From: Rufibacter psychrotolerans
GTDB taxonomy: Bacteria; Bacteroidota; Bacteroidia; Cytophagales; Hymenobacteraceae
NCBI RefSeq assembly: GCF_016924645.1
Contig: NZ_JAFFJV010000026.1
Span: 1-62,850, forward strand
Direction: 5' to 3'
DNA length: 62,850 nucleotides
The stretch's first letter is position 1. The number at the start of each line of letters is the position of its first letter. The notes under the pieces were generated by a model that was not told the DNA's origin, did not search any database, and saw nothing but the letters and a program-made list of their open reading frames with translations. The translations under genes and the position numbers were made by a program. This document shows, piece by piece, positions 33,697 through 41,492 of this stretch.

Positions 33697-34896
33697 TCAG
33701 CCCTCTACCTTACGGGTGTCTTTGCTGATGGGAGCGGGCCGCTGCTGGGTGGCCGTGCCCGGTGCATCGCTCTGATCAATCTGTTTTTGCTCCTCCACTT
33801 TGCCCACTTCCTCGTGGAAGATAAGGCCGGTATCGGCGGCGTGTTTGGCGGCGGTGGCGGTGTCTTTCACCAGCAGCATCTCCACGGTGCCCTTCAGCTC
33901 TTCTGAGATGGTGTTCACCACCAGGGCCCTTTCGGGTAAGGCCACATCCCTGATGTACACGCAGATGATACGGCCAGGAAACTGCTTAATGACCTCCCGG
34001 TAAATGGGAGCATCCTGCTGTCCGCTGTCACCAATGAGCACAAAGTTGAGGTGCGGGTAGGTGAGCAGAATGTTCTGGATTTCCTTGAACTTATGGCTCA
34101 TGTGGTCGGCCCCGAAGAATTTGTTCTGCATCATGCCGAAGTCCCGGAGCAGGAGCGGGCCGGCCGGAATGTCGTTCAGGTCCAGGAAATCATGCAGTAG
34201 GTCGTACATGTTCCAGGGGCTGCTGCTCACGTAGAAGAATGGGTTGTTGCGCTTGCCGTTGCGCCCCAGCTGCAGCGACCGGTAAAAGGCCGATACCCCC
34301 GCAAACGGCAGCCGGGTACGCGCATTGTTCATGAACGTGTACTGCGACATCTTGATAAGATCAGTGGCGGCGGTGAGCACAATGGTGTCGTCAATGTCTG
34401 AGATGATGCCGTACTCCGCGTCGGGCGGCGGCACCAGCACGTGGGCCTTGGTCTTCACGCCGGGCTCAAAGGAGGAGATATCGGCGTGCACCAGTTCCAC
34501 CTCCAGCTCGTGCCAGATATCGTCTAAAACCAATGGAGTCTTGGGCTCCAGGTTGATCACGAAATAGCCTTCCCGGTCGGTGTAGACCAGGTGCTCCTGT
34601 TCCTGGAACACAATCTTCACCTGGGCGTTGCGCACCTCGTCGCTCTCAAACCGGCGGTACATGTTCAGCAGGTTCTTGAGCAGCGTGTCATTGTCGGCGG
34701 CCGAGGTGATGCCTTTGTTGGCCAGGACCCGGCCTTTGAGGTACAGGCGGTTCACGGTGCCGTAGCTGCGGTACGCCACAATCTGCAAGGGCTTGTACAG
34801 GCCAAACCGGTTCCTGAACCGTTGCATAAACAGATCAAAAGAGTCATCTGCGTTCTCCAGAAAGGCGCCCAGGTTTTGTTTCCAGTTGGTACTCAT
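33697..34896 (-). CDS. App1-family (DUF2183) phosphatase-like protein
   Basis: 399 residues. The HAD-like catalytic motif is ISDIDDTIVLTAA (Asp167-x-Asp169-Asp-Thr171), with FFYVSSSPWNMYDLL (motif II) and NFVLIGDSGQQDAPIY (motif IV), all standard for the App1/DUF2183 family related to yeast phosphatidate phosphatase App1. An N-terminal beta-domain covers about 35-155. The C-terminal 60 residues are polar and probably disordered. No signal peptide, so it is probably cytoplasmic or membrane-peripheral. It is downstream of the M48 gene on the same strand (68 bp). Confidence 0.9.
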   Translation of the reverse strand: MSTNWKQNLGAFLENADDSFDLFMQRFRNRFGLYKPLQIVAYRSYGTVNRLYLKGRVLANKGITSAADNDTLLKNLLNMYRRFESDEVRNAQVKIVFQEQEHLVYTDREGYFVINLEPKTPLVLDDIWHELEVELVHADISSFEPGVKTKAHVLVPPPDAEYGIISDIDDTIVLTAATDLIKMSQYTFMNNARTRLPFAGVSAFYRSLQLGRNGKRNNPFFYVSSSPWNMYDLLHDFLDLNDIPAGPLLLRDFGMMQNKFFGADHMSHKFKEIQNILLTYPHLNFVLIGDSGQQDAPIYREVIKQFPGRIICVYIRDVALPERALVVNTISEELKGTVEMLLVKDTATAAKHAADTGLIFHEEVGKVEEQKQIDQSDAPGTATQQRPAPISKDTRKVEG

Positions 34897-34964
34897 GCCA
34901 GGTTACTGCTTGTGGGTTGTTCTCTCTGCATACGCAGAAATTCCCCAGTGGGTATAAATACGGC

Positions 34965-35831
34965 CTAAAGCCCCAGGTTGCGCTTGAACTCCTGGTAGCC
35001 GGTGTTGGAGGCCGAGGTGGTTTGGCAGCCCCGCTGTTGCGCGTGCGCCTGAATGTCATGAATGCGGTTCCCCGGCGCCGGGTGCGTGCTGAAGAACTCT
35101 GGGATGGTGCCGCTGTTCTGCAGGGTCTGCATTTTCTGGAAGAAGCCGGCGGCCCCGTCACAGGCGTAGTAGTTGGTGGCCCCCAGGTACAGCACGGAGT
35201 ATTCATCGGCCTCGCGCTCGTAGTCGCGGCTGAACTTCAGGCCCAGGTACTGCCCGGCCGCGCCGCCAATGAGGCGCTCCAGCTGCCCGGCGCTTTCGCC
35301 CAGCACCAGGCGCGAAATAAACGAAATGCCGTACTGCTTCTGCAGCTGTTTCACCGAGTGACGCTGGTCTGCGTGGGCGATCTCGTGGCCCAGGACGCCG
35401 GCCAGCTGGTCTTCAGAGTCCAGGAACCGGATGAGGCCGGTGAACACGTAGATGTGGCCGCCCGGAGTGGCAAAGGCATTCTGGACGTTGGGGTCGTCAA
35501 TGATCTTCACGTCCCAGGCAAACTCCTCGCGGTAGCTCACCTGGTCAGACTCCAGGATGCGGTTGACCACCTGGTCAAGGTGGGCGTAGGCGGCCCGGGT
35601 TCTGGGATTGGGCGAGTTGCGGTCCAGCAGCTGGCCCTTGGCCCGGTAGGTAGAGTCCATCTGCTGGGCCACCTGCTGGCCTAGTTGCAGGTCGTTCTCA
35701 ATGGAAAAAAGGACGCGGTCCCCGTTCTTGTCGCTGGAGCAGCCCGCAAGCAGGCTTCCGCCTAAGAAGAGCAGGGGCAGGTACGCCCGTTTGCATCTGT
35801 TGGCAAGGGCGGGCAATAGGTTATTGCGCAT
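34965..35831 (-). CDS. M48-family metalloprotease lipoprotein
   Basis: 288 residues from the ATG at 35831; a GTG further upstream is disfavoured. Lipobox LLAGC (Cys31). The zinc-protease motif is GHEIAHADQRHS (HExxH at 149-153) with the third ligand in DYEREADEYS. NAFATPGGHIYVFTGLI is the usual preceding strand. BepA/Oma1-type periplasmic proteases of this size help outer-membrane protein quality control; that role is inferred by family. Confidence 0.94.
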   Translation of the reverse strand: MRNNLLPALANRCKRAYLPLLFLGGSLLAGCSSDKNGDRVLFSIENDLQLGQQVAQQMDSTYRAKGQLLDRNSPNPRTRAAYAHLDQVVNRILESDQVSYREEFAWDVKIIDDPNVQNAFATPGGHIYVFTGLIRFLDSEDQLAGVLGHEIAHADQRHSVKQLQKQYGISFISRLVLGESAGQLERLIGGAAGQYLGLKFSRDYEREADEYSVLYLGATNYYACDGAAGFFQKMQTLQNSGTIPEFFSTHPAPGNRIHDIQAHAQQRGCQTTSASNTGYQEFKRNLGL

Positions 35832-35934
35832 ACATCTAATTGGTTTCGTTTCCACTTCTACGTGAACTCCGGTAAAAGGACCAAAGTAGCCCTAAGCTTC
35901 TTTGCTGCGCCGCTTTACATAACAGGCGCCGGCC

Positions 35935-35972
35935 GTTTTGGGCCTGTTTCGGCCAAAAAGCCCCCAAAACAG
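35935..35972. repeat. dispersed palindrome, copy 13
   Basis: Arms GTTTTGGGCCTGTTTCGG and CCCCCAAAACAG. The left arm is nearly ideal. It lies in the divergent spacer between the M48 gene and topoisomerase IB. Confidence 0.6.
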
Positions 35973-36030
35973 CGCCACAACTTTTCTCCTCCAGATGGGT
36001 TAAAGGAGAAAAATCCTTACACCCACAGGC

Positions 36031-37098
36031 ATGGAAGACCAGTTAAGCCCACATGCAATATACGCAGATGTTGCCGCCTCTGCCCAACAGGCCGGTCTGC
36101 GCTATTTCCCAGACACCAAACCTGGCATTACCCGGCAGAAGGAGGGCAAAGAGTTCACGTACTTCACCCCCAAGGGCGAACCCCTCTCCGATGAGAAAAC
36201 CCTGGAGCGCATCAAGAAACTGGTAATTCCGCCGGCCTGGACCCAGGTCTGGATTTGCCCTTCGGCCAACGGGCACATACAGGCCACCGGCCGAGATGAG
36301 AAAGGCCGCAAGCAGTACGTGTACCATCCCCAGTGGAAAGAGGTCAGAAGCCTGAACAAGTTTGGCCGCATGCTGGCCTTCGGGAAAGCGCTGCCCGGCA
36401 TCAGGAAGCAGGTGGAAAAAGACCTGCGCCTTCGCAAACTGGAAAAGCGCAAGATCCTGGCCATTGTGGTGGAGCTCCTGGACAATTCCTTCATCCGGAT
36501 AGGGAACAAGGCCTACGCCAAGGAGAACAAATCATACGGGCTCACCACCCTGCGCGACCGGCACGTGAAAGTGGAGGGCGACCAGCTCCGGCTGGAGTTT
36601 GTGGGCAAGAAAGGGGTGAAGCACGAGATCAGCATCAAAGACCGGCGCCTGGCTCGTTTGGTGAAGCAGTGTCAAGACATACCCGGCTACGACCTCTTCC
36701 AGTACTATGACGAGGAAGGCAACCGTCAGCCCATTGAGTCGGGTGACGTGAACGAGTACCTGCGCAGCCTCAGCCCCGAGGAGTTCACCGCCAAGGATTT
36801 CAGGACCTGGGGCGGCACGGTGATGATGGTGGAGTGCCTGGAGCAGATACTGGACGAGAACCCGGCTATTGAAAAGGAGAAGTCGGTGAAGGAGGCGGCC
36901 AAGATGGTGGCCCATGAACTGGGCAACACGCCCACGGTGTGCAGCAAGTACTACATCCATCCGGAGATTGTGAACCTGTTCAAGCAAGACAAGCTCATTG
37001 ACTACCTGCGCCAGCACGATGCCAAGAAGCGCAAAGAAAACCCGTACCTGTCCAGAACAGAGGAGTTTGTGGTGAAGATGTTAAAAGACCTGAAGTAA
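36031..37098 (+). CDS. DNA topoisomerase IB (poxvirus-like)
   Basis: 355 residues. Relaxes supercoils by transient 3'-phosphotyrosine nicking. The N-terminal beta domain has ITRQKEGKEFTYFTPKG and IPPAWTQVWICPSANGHIQATGRDEKGRKQYVYHP. The catalytic domain shows NSFIRIGNKAYAKENKSYGL, TTLRDRHV, FRTWGGT and CSKYYIHPEIV, where Tyr308 directly before IHP is the nucleophile. Small eukaryote/virus-type enzymes like this occur in scattered bacteria. It is followed by a GNAT gene on the same strand. Confidence 0.95.
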   Translation: MEDQLSPHAIYADVAASAQQAGLRYFPDTKPGITRQKEGKEFTYFTPKGEPLSDEKTLERIKKLVIPPAWTQVWICPSANGHIQATGRDEKGRKQYVYHPQWKEVRSLNKFGRMLAFGKALPGIRKQVEKDLRLRKLEKRKILAIVVELLDNSFIRIGNKAYAKENKSYGLTTLRDRHVKVEGDQLRLEFVGKKGVKHEISIKDRRLARLVKQCQDIPGYDLFQYYDEEGNRQPIESGDVNEYLRSLSPEEFTAKDFRTWGGTVMMVECLEQILDENPAIEKEKSVKEAAKMVAHELGNTPTVCSKYYIHPEIVNLFKQDKLIDYLRQHDAKKRKENPYLSRTEEFVVKMLKDLK

Positions 37099-37151
37099 GG
37101 CGCTAGAAACCAATTTGTTGTTTATCTTTCTGTATCAAATGCTGCACCATC

Positions 37152-37673
37152 ATGGTCATTGAAACAGAAAGATTGATGATACAGCCGCTCACGCCTGAGC
37201 AGTTAGAGCTGTACGCTGCCAACGACGGCTCCCTGGAAAAACAACTGGGAGTAACGTACACGCCCAAGGAGATTGGCCCCGACCTGGCCGATGCCCTGGA
37301 GAACTATTTCCTCCGGTTGGTAGCCCAACACCAGGACCGGTACTACTTTTACACCCTCTGGGCCATTATCTTAAAAGACCAGCAAGTCATTGCCGGGGAC
37401 CTTTGTTTCAAGGGCGAGCCCGATGAAGGCGAAGTAGAAATTGGGTACGGCACCTACCCCGAGTTCCAGCAACTGGGCATTATGTCGGAGGCCGTGGGAG
37501 CCCTCATAGACTGGTGCAAGCAGCGGGAAGACATCACCACTTTACTAGCTGAAACCGAAACCGGCAACCAGGCCTCCGAGAAAGTCCTGGAGCGCAACCA
37601 CTTCATCCGGGATTGCCAGGGCAGAGACAACACCTGGTGGAAACGGGAGGTCAAGGAGTTGGTGGTTGGCTGA
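37152..37673 (+). CDS. GNAT-family N-acetyltransferase
   Basis: 173 residues with the acetyl-CoA fold: beta strands IETERLMIQPLTPEQL, AIILKDQQVIAGDLCFKGEP, VEIGYGTYPEFQQLGIMSEA (motif A with a modified Q/RxxGxG/A, here Q-L-G-I-M) and TLLAETETGNQASEKVLERNHF. It resembles RimJ/RimL-like members; the substrate is unknown. Its stop codon lies inside the first unit of an 8 bp repeat array. Confidence 0.9.
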   Translation: MVIETERLMIQPLTPEQLELYAANDGSLEKQLGVTYTPKEIGPDLADALENYFLRLVAQHQDRYYFYTLWAIILKDQQVIAGDLCFKGEPDEGEVEIGYGTYPEFQQLGIMSEAVGALIDWCKQREDITTLLAETETGNQASEKVLERNHFIRDCQGRDNTWWKREVKELVVG

Positions 37674-37749
37674 AGATTTGAAGATGAGAAGATTTGGAGA
37701 TGTGGGGATGGGGTGATTTGATGATTTAGGGATTAGAGGATGTAGCGAT
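37670..37749. repeat. Degenerate 8 bp tandem array, left
   Basis: Ten successive octamers ending in GAT (TTGAAGAT, GAGAAGAT, TTGGAGAT, GTGGGGAT, and so on). This is the reverse complement of the array at 37974-38124. It begins over the GNAT stop codon. Confidence 0.75.
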
Positions 37750-37774
37750 TGTTGAGTTGAGTGAATATAATAAC

Positions 37775-37866
37775 TATGGCGCGGAAGTTACTTCCGTGCC
37801 TTGCTACTTTGTCAGGGAAGCTTCTTGTTTAGAAGAAAAAGGCACGGAAGTAACTTCCGCGCCATA
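37775..37866. repeat. REP-like perfect 26 bp inverted pair
   Basis: 37775-37800 and 37841-37866 are exact reverse complements. Each arm contains the hairpin GGAAGT-T-ACTTCC framed by GGCGCG and CGTGCC. The 40-base spacer has its own small hairpin (GCTTCTTGTTTAGAAG). It resembles REP doublets mobilised by Y1 (RAYT) transposases; no such gene is in the window. Confidence 0.8.
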
Positions 37867-37973
37867 GAGCCATAGAATGCCTTCTTATTTTATCAAAGCC
37901 TCAAGCTACTTACCACACTATTTCAAACAGCTTCATTTCTTCATCTAATCTTCTTAAAACCTATAAATTGCTC

Positions 37974-38124
37974 ATCCTCACATCTCCAAATCTTCAAATC
38001 TCCTCATCCTCACATCTGCAAATCTTCACATCTCCAAATTTCCAAATCACCACATCCTCACATCCACAAACCTTCAAATCTCCAAATCACCTCATCTTCA
38101 AATTTTCAAATCTCCTCATCTCCC
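37974..38124. repeat. Degenerate 8 bp tandem array, right
   Basis: Nineteen contiguous octamers of the form ATCNNCAN (ATCTCCAA, ATCTTCAA, ATCTCCTC, ATCCTCAC and variants) in perfect 8 bp register. It stops 4 bp before the stop codon of the next minus-strand gene. An open frame across it encodes only Ser/Pro/Asn-rich repeats and is not a gene. Confidence 0.8.
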
Positions 38125-38128
38125 AACT

Positions 38129-39721
38129 TTACAATCCCTCGCGGTCAAAGGCGTGGACTTTCACGTGGCGGCTTTTCTTGAGTTTGGTTTCCTTTCCTTT
38201 CTCTACTTCCACGCCCTGCTTGGTGTCATAGACGCGGGTTTTCTTGGACCAGCCGCGGACCCTGGAATTGTCTTTCACGTCGTCTTCGCCGCGGCCACCG
38301 TAGATGTTCACTTTAATGCCTTTGCGGCCTTCGCCGGTTAAGATAAAGTCGTCTTTCCCGGCCAGGCCGTACAAGGTGATGGTGTTGGTGTCTTTCTTTT
38401 TGAAGGTGCGGTCATACACCAGCAAGGGTACGACCTGGTCCTCATCAGGGATCTGGGAGACCAGCACCCGGGTATCGCCGTTGGCTTGGCGCACCACCAC
38501 AAATTTTTCCTTTTCATCGGTGCCGGCCACCAATACTTGCTTTGACAGCAAGCGGTACATCTGGTCGGCTAACTGGGGCAGTTGGGCCCGGCGGCTGGTA
38601 AGCTTCTGTAAGATGGTTTCTCCGGTTAAGGCATACACCTCTTTAGGCAAGGCTGAGACCGAGGCGGTCAGTACGCTGTCGGTTAGTTGGGCCTGCAGTT
38701 GGTAGGCCAGTTGCTGCCACTGCTCCTGGGTAACCTCGTTCAGGCATCGGGCGTCAATGAACCGGGCATTTTGCAGGTAACCTTTGGGCGAGTTGATGGT
38801 GGCATGAAACGTCTTCATCTTTTTCAGGGGCGCCCAGCTTCTGCTGAACAGCCAGGGCACCAGCCCATCGTCAAATCTGAAGAAAGCCTGGTCGCGGTCT
38901 TTGGGAACCGGCGAATAGGTAGTCACGTGACTGGTGTCATACACGGCCCATTGCCACTGGCCTTCGTGCCGGTCCCAGTCGCCAATGAGCACGTCAAACA
39001 GGCGGGCCTTGGCGAAGGATAACTGGTCGGGGAGGTGTGAGTGCTCAGAGAAGCGCTTCTGCAGAAACTTCTCAGAGTCTACCAGGTCCTTGGCCTCACC
39101 CAGGTAACTGGTGATGGCCGCTTTGCCCTCGTACTTTTCCTCCAGCAGAAAAACCTTGTCCCTGAAATCCTCCGAGTTCTTGCCCAAGCCTTTTTCGTTC
39201 CGGGGCACGTACACAAACCGGGGATGGCTGTGTGGAATACGGGCGCTACCAGCCAGGCGCGACACCACCGCCGCCCCATAAGGGTGGGCCGCCGAGGTCT
39301 GGTCGCGCAGCAGGTTGGCCAGAACTGTTTTCCGGAGCCCTTTGGGCAAGATGTCCCTGGGGTCTTTGTCTACCGAGCGCAGGGCGTACTGCTTGCCCGC
39401 TTCGTTCTCCAGGGTGAGGCTGGTGGTCTGGAAACCGCCGCCTATCTTTTCGGGCGACAGGCCGCCGTGCATGCGGTTTATGTCAAATACGGGCAGGGTA
39501 ACCGGCTGGGCCCATACGTCTCGGTAGTGCTTGCCCCACACCAGGGTATGCAAAAAGCCCCGCTGGTAGTGCTTGCCCGCCACCACCCGGGCCGAGTCCC
39601 ATTTAGCGTTGCGCTCCTCAGAGATGGGCCCCACCAACGCCGAGGACTGGAAAAAGTCTTTCTTCGCGCAGCCAAAGCCCAGGAACAGGATGGGTACAAG
39701 GTAGGTCAGTTGTTTCAGCAT
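38129..39721 (-). CDS. Exported kinase-fold-like protein (GDWDRH motif intact)
   Basis: 530 residues from the ATG at 39721 (the frame also offers a TTG two codons earlier). Lipoprotein-like signal with Cys18 (LFLGFGC). Conserved blocks include ARVVAGKHY, WGKHYRDVWAQPV, YALRSVDKDP and DQTSAAHPYGA. The segment FDVLIGDWDRHEGQWQW (Asp250 in W-D-R-H) followed by VPKDRDQAFFRF (275-277) looks like the catalytic loop and metal-binding Asp of HipA/Fam20C/CotH-type kinases (G-N-x-D-R-H; D.D). The C-terminal part is beta-rich with LAGKDDFILTGEGRKGIKVN. The same module is, to my knowledge, found fused to larger outer-membrane proteins in this phylum. Kinase activity is inference. It has a divergent paralogue next door. 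Confidence 0.75.
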   Translation of the reverse strand: MLKQLTYLVPILFLGFGCAKKDFFQSSALVGPISEERNAKWDSARVVAGKHYQRGFLHTLVWGKHYRDVWAQPVTLPVFDINRMHGGLSPEKIGGGFQTTSLTLENEAGKQYALRSVDKDPRDILPKGLRKTVLANLLRDQTSAAHPYGAAVVSRLAGSARIPHSHPRFVYVPRNEKGLGKNSEDFRDKVFLLEEKYEGKAAITSYLGEAKDLVDSEKFLQKRFSEHSHLPDQLSFAKARLFDVLIGDWDRHEGQWQWAVYDTSHVTTYSPVPKDRDQAFFRFDDGLVPWLFSRSWAPLKKMKTFHATINSPKGYLQNARFIDARCLNEVTQEQWQQLAYQLQAQLTDSVLTASVSALPKEVYALTGETILQKLTSRRAQLPQLADQMYRLLSKQVLVAGTDEKEKFVVVRQANGDTRVLVSQIPDEDQVVPLLVYDRTFKKKDTNTITLYGLAGKDDFILTGEGRKGIKVNIYGGRGEDDVKDNSRVRGWSKKTRVYDTKQGVEVEKGKETKLKKSRHVKVHAFDREGL

Positions 39722-39866
39722 GTTCAAATATTAATATTTTGCCATACAGAAACAGAGCTACAAAGGTTATGCCGGGCTTGGCAGTGCATTCAGAATGAGC
39801 CGGTTGCAGTTGGTGCCTTGGGGCAGTCAGAACTTGATAGCTGGGTTTGAGGTATACTAAGCCGCT

Positions 39867-41450
39867 ATGTTTGCTTATTTCCAGCTCCCGTCTTGCCCCA
39901 GAAAAGTTTTATGGTCCCTCGTTCTGCTGCTGAGTGTGTGCTTTGCTGCCCGGGAGGGCCTCGCGCAGGGGCAGGATTCACTGGTGACCGTGGCTGCCGG
40001 AAAACACTACCTGAAGAACGCCTTTCACCGCTTCTGGTGGGGCAAGCACTACCGCCAGGTCTGGGCTGAACCCGTGCAAGTGCCCCTGTTCTGGATAAGC
40101 CGGTACAAGGGAGGCATGACGCCCCAAAAGGAAGGCGGCAGCTTCCAGACCAAGAACCTGCGGCTGCTAGACCAGGCGGGGCGGGAATACGTGCTCAGGT
40201 CCATTGATAAAGATCCCACCGGGGCCTTGCCCAGGCAATTGCAGCGCACTTTTGTTGCCCGCCTGCTGCAAGACCAGACCAGTGTCATTCATCCGTACGG
40301 CGCGTTTATTGTGCCCACCCTGGCGGCGGCGGCCGGCGTGTACCATACAAACCCAAGGTTGGTGTACATTGCCGATGATCCTGACCTGGGCGAGTTCAGG
40401 GCCGAATTCGCCCACATGCTGGCCCTGCTGGAGGAAAGGCCCGACGGGAACTGGGAGACTCTTGGCAGTTTCGGGAACCCCAGGCACATCGTGAGTTCCA
40501 AAACCGCCTTTGAGCACCTGGTGCAGAGCCCCCGCTACCAGGCCGAGGCCAGGCGTTACTTAACATCAAGGTTGTTTGACATGTGGCTGAGCGACTGGAG
40601 CCGGCGGGAAGACCAGTGGCGCTGGGCCCAGAGGGAGCGGGGCGAAAGGGTGGAGTTCAGTCCCATTCCCCGCGACCGCGACCATGCCTTTTTCAAGTTC
40701 AAGGACGGAGTGTTGACTGGCCTCATCAGCGTTTTCAAGCCAAATTACCAGAGTTTTGACCAAACCATCAGCCCTAAAAACGTGAAAGGCCTCATGCGCA
40801 GCTCCCGCCAGATGGATGCCTCTTTGCTGGCCTATCTGCCCAAAGAAACCTTTAGGGAGGTAGCCCGGGAGTTACAAATGAACTTATCTGATGAAGTGAT
40901 TGAGGAAGCGCTGCAGCAATGGCCTGCGCAGATCAGGGCGTTGACGGCCCGGGAGTTTGCCACCAAGCTCAGGAACCGCCGCGCAGATCTGCCCCGGGCC
41001 GCAGAGGCGTTTTACCGGCAGATCAACCGGCACCTGCTCCTGCCGGGCACCGATGCCGAGGACCTGTTCCGGCTCACGTTTCAGGAAGACGGCCGCCTGC
41101 TGGTGCAGGTGTGGGGCACAGTCAACCAGGAGCAGAGGCTGTTCCACCAAAAGACCTTTACCCCGGCAGACACCAAGAGCATCTCCTTCTTTGGGCTGGG
41201 CGACGAAGACCGCTTTGAGCTGGCCGGCAGCGGCAGGAACCGGATCAAACTCCAACTCTACGGCGGCCAGGACACCGACCAACTCCGTTTTGGGGCCCAT
41301 TTCAGGATTAAGGGCAAAAAACCGCTGGTGCTGGAGGAGGAAGACGGCAACCAGTACCCCGCCCATAAAAAGGTGAAGCAGAAGAAGTACACCCCGGCTG
41401 CCCGTGAATTTGATGGGGCCGGTTGGCTCCTGCGGCACCGGTTACACTAA
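39867..41450 (+). CDS. Exported kinase-fold-like paralogue with altered catalytic motif
   Basis: 527 residues, signal peptide (VLWSLVLLLSVCFAAREGLA). It matches the divergent neighbour along its whole length: VAAGKHY, WGKHYRQVWAEPV, YVLRSIDKDP, DQTSVIHPYGA, IPRDRDHAFFKF (270-272) and LGDEDRFELAGSGRNRIKLQ. At the presumed catalytic loop it reads LSDWSRREDQWRW, so G-D-W-D-R-H has become S-D-W-S-R-R (Ser245 and Arg247 replace Asp and His), while the D-R-D motif is kept. It may be a pseudoenzyme partner of the intact copy. Start codons are 146 bp apart with no clear shared promoter. Confidence 0.75.
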   Translation: MFAYFQLPSCPRKVLWSLVLLLSVCFAAREGLAQGQDSLVTVAAGKHYLKNAFHRFWWGKHYRQVWAEPVQVPLFWISRYKGGMTPQKEGGSFQTKNLRLLDQAGREYVLRSIDKDPTGALPRQLQRTFVARLLQDQTSVIHPYGAFIVPTLAAAAGVYHTNPRLVYIADDPDLGEFRAEFAHMLALLEERPDGNWETLGSFGNPRHIVSSKTAFEHLVQSPRYQAEARRYLTSRLFDMWLSDWSRREDQWRWAQRERGERVEFSPIPRDRDHAFFKFKDGVLTGLISVFKPNYQSFDQTISPKNVKGLMRSSRQMDASLLAYLPKETFREVARELQMNLSDEVIEEALQQWPAQIRALTAREFATKLRNRRADLPRAAEAFYRQINRHLLLPGTDAEDLFRLTFQEDGRLLVQVWGTVNQEQRLFHQKTFTPADTKSISFFGLGDEDRFELAGSGRNRIKLQLYGGQDTDQLRFGAHFRIKGKKPLVLEEEDGNQYPAHKKVKQKKYTPAAREFDGAGWLLRHRLH

Positions 41451-41454
41451 GGCC

Positions 41455-41492
41455 TTTGGGGCCCGTTTTCTAAAAAAGAGGCTTAAAACGCC
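41455..41492. repeat. dispersed palindrome, copy 14
   Basis: Arms TTTGGGGCCCGTTTTC and GAGGCTTAAAACGCC. It lies between convergent genes and covers the stop codon of the exonuclease gene. Confidence 0.5.

Noticed and set aside
37974..38124. Possible CRISPR-like array
   Set aside because: The unit is only 8 bp, contiguous and degenerate, with no repeat-spacer alternation and no cas genes.
37968..38231. 87-codon frame rich in Ser, Pro, Asn and Phe
   Set aside because: It is the translation of the 8 bp array plus the antisense of the following gene; composition follows the repeat.
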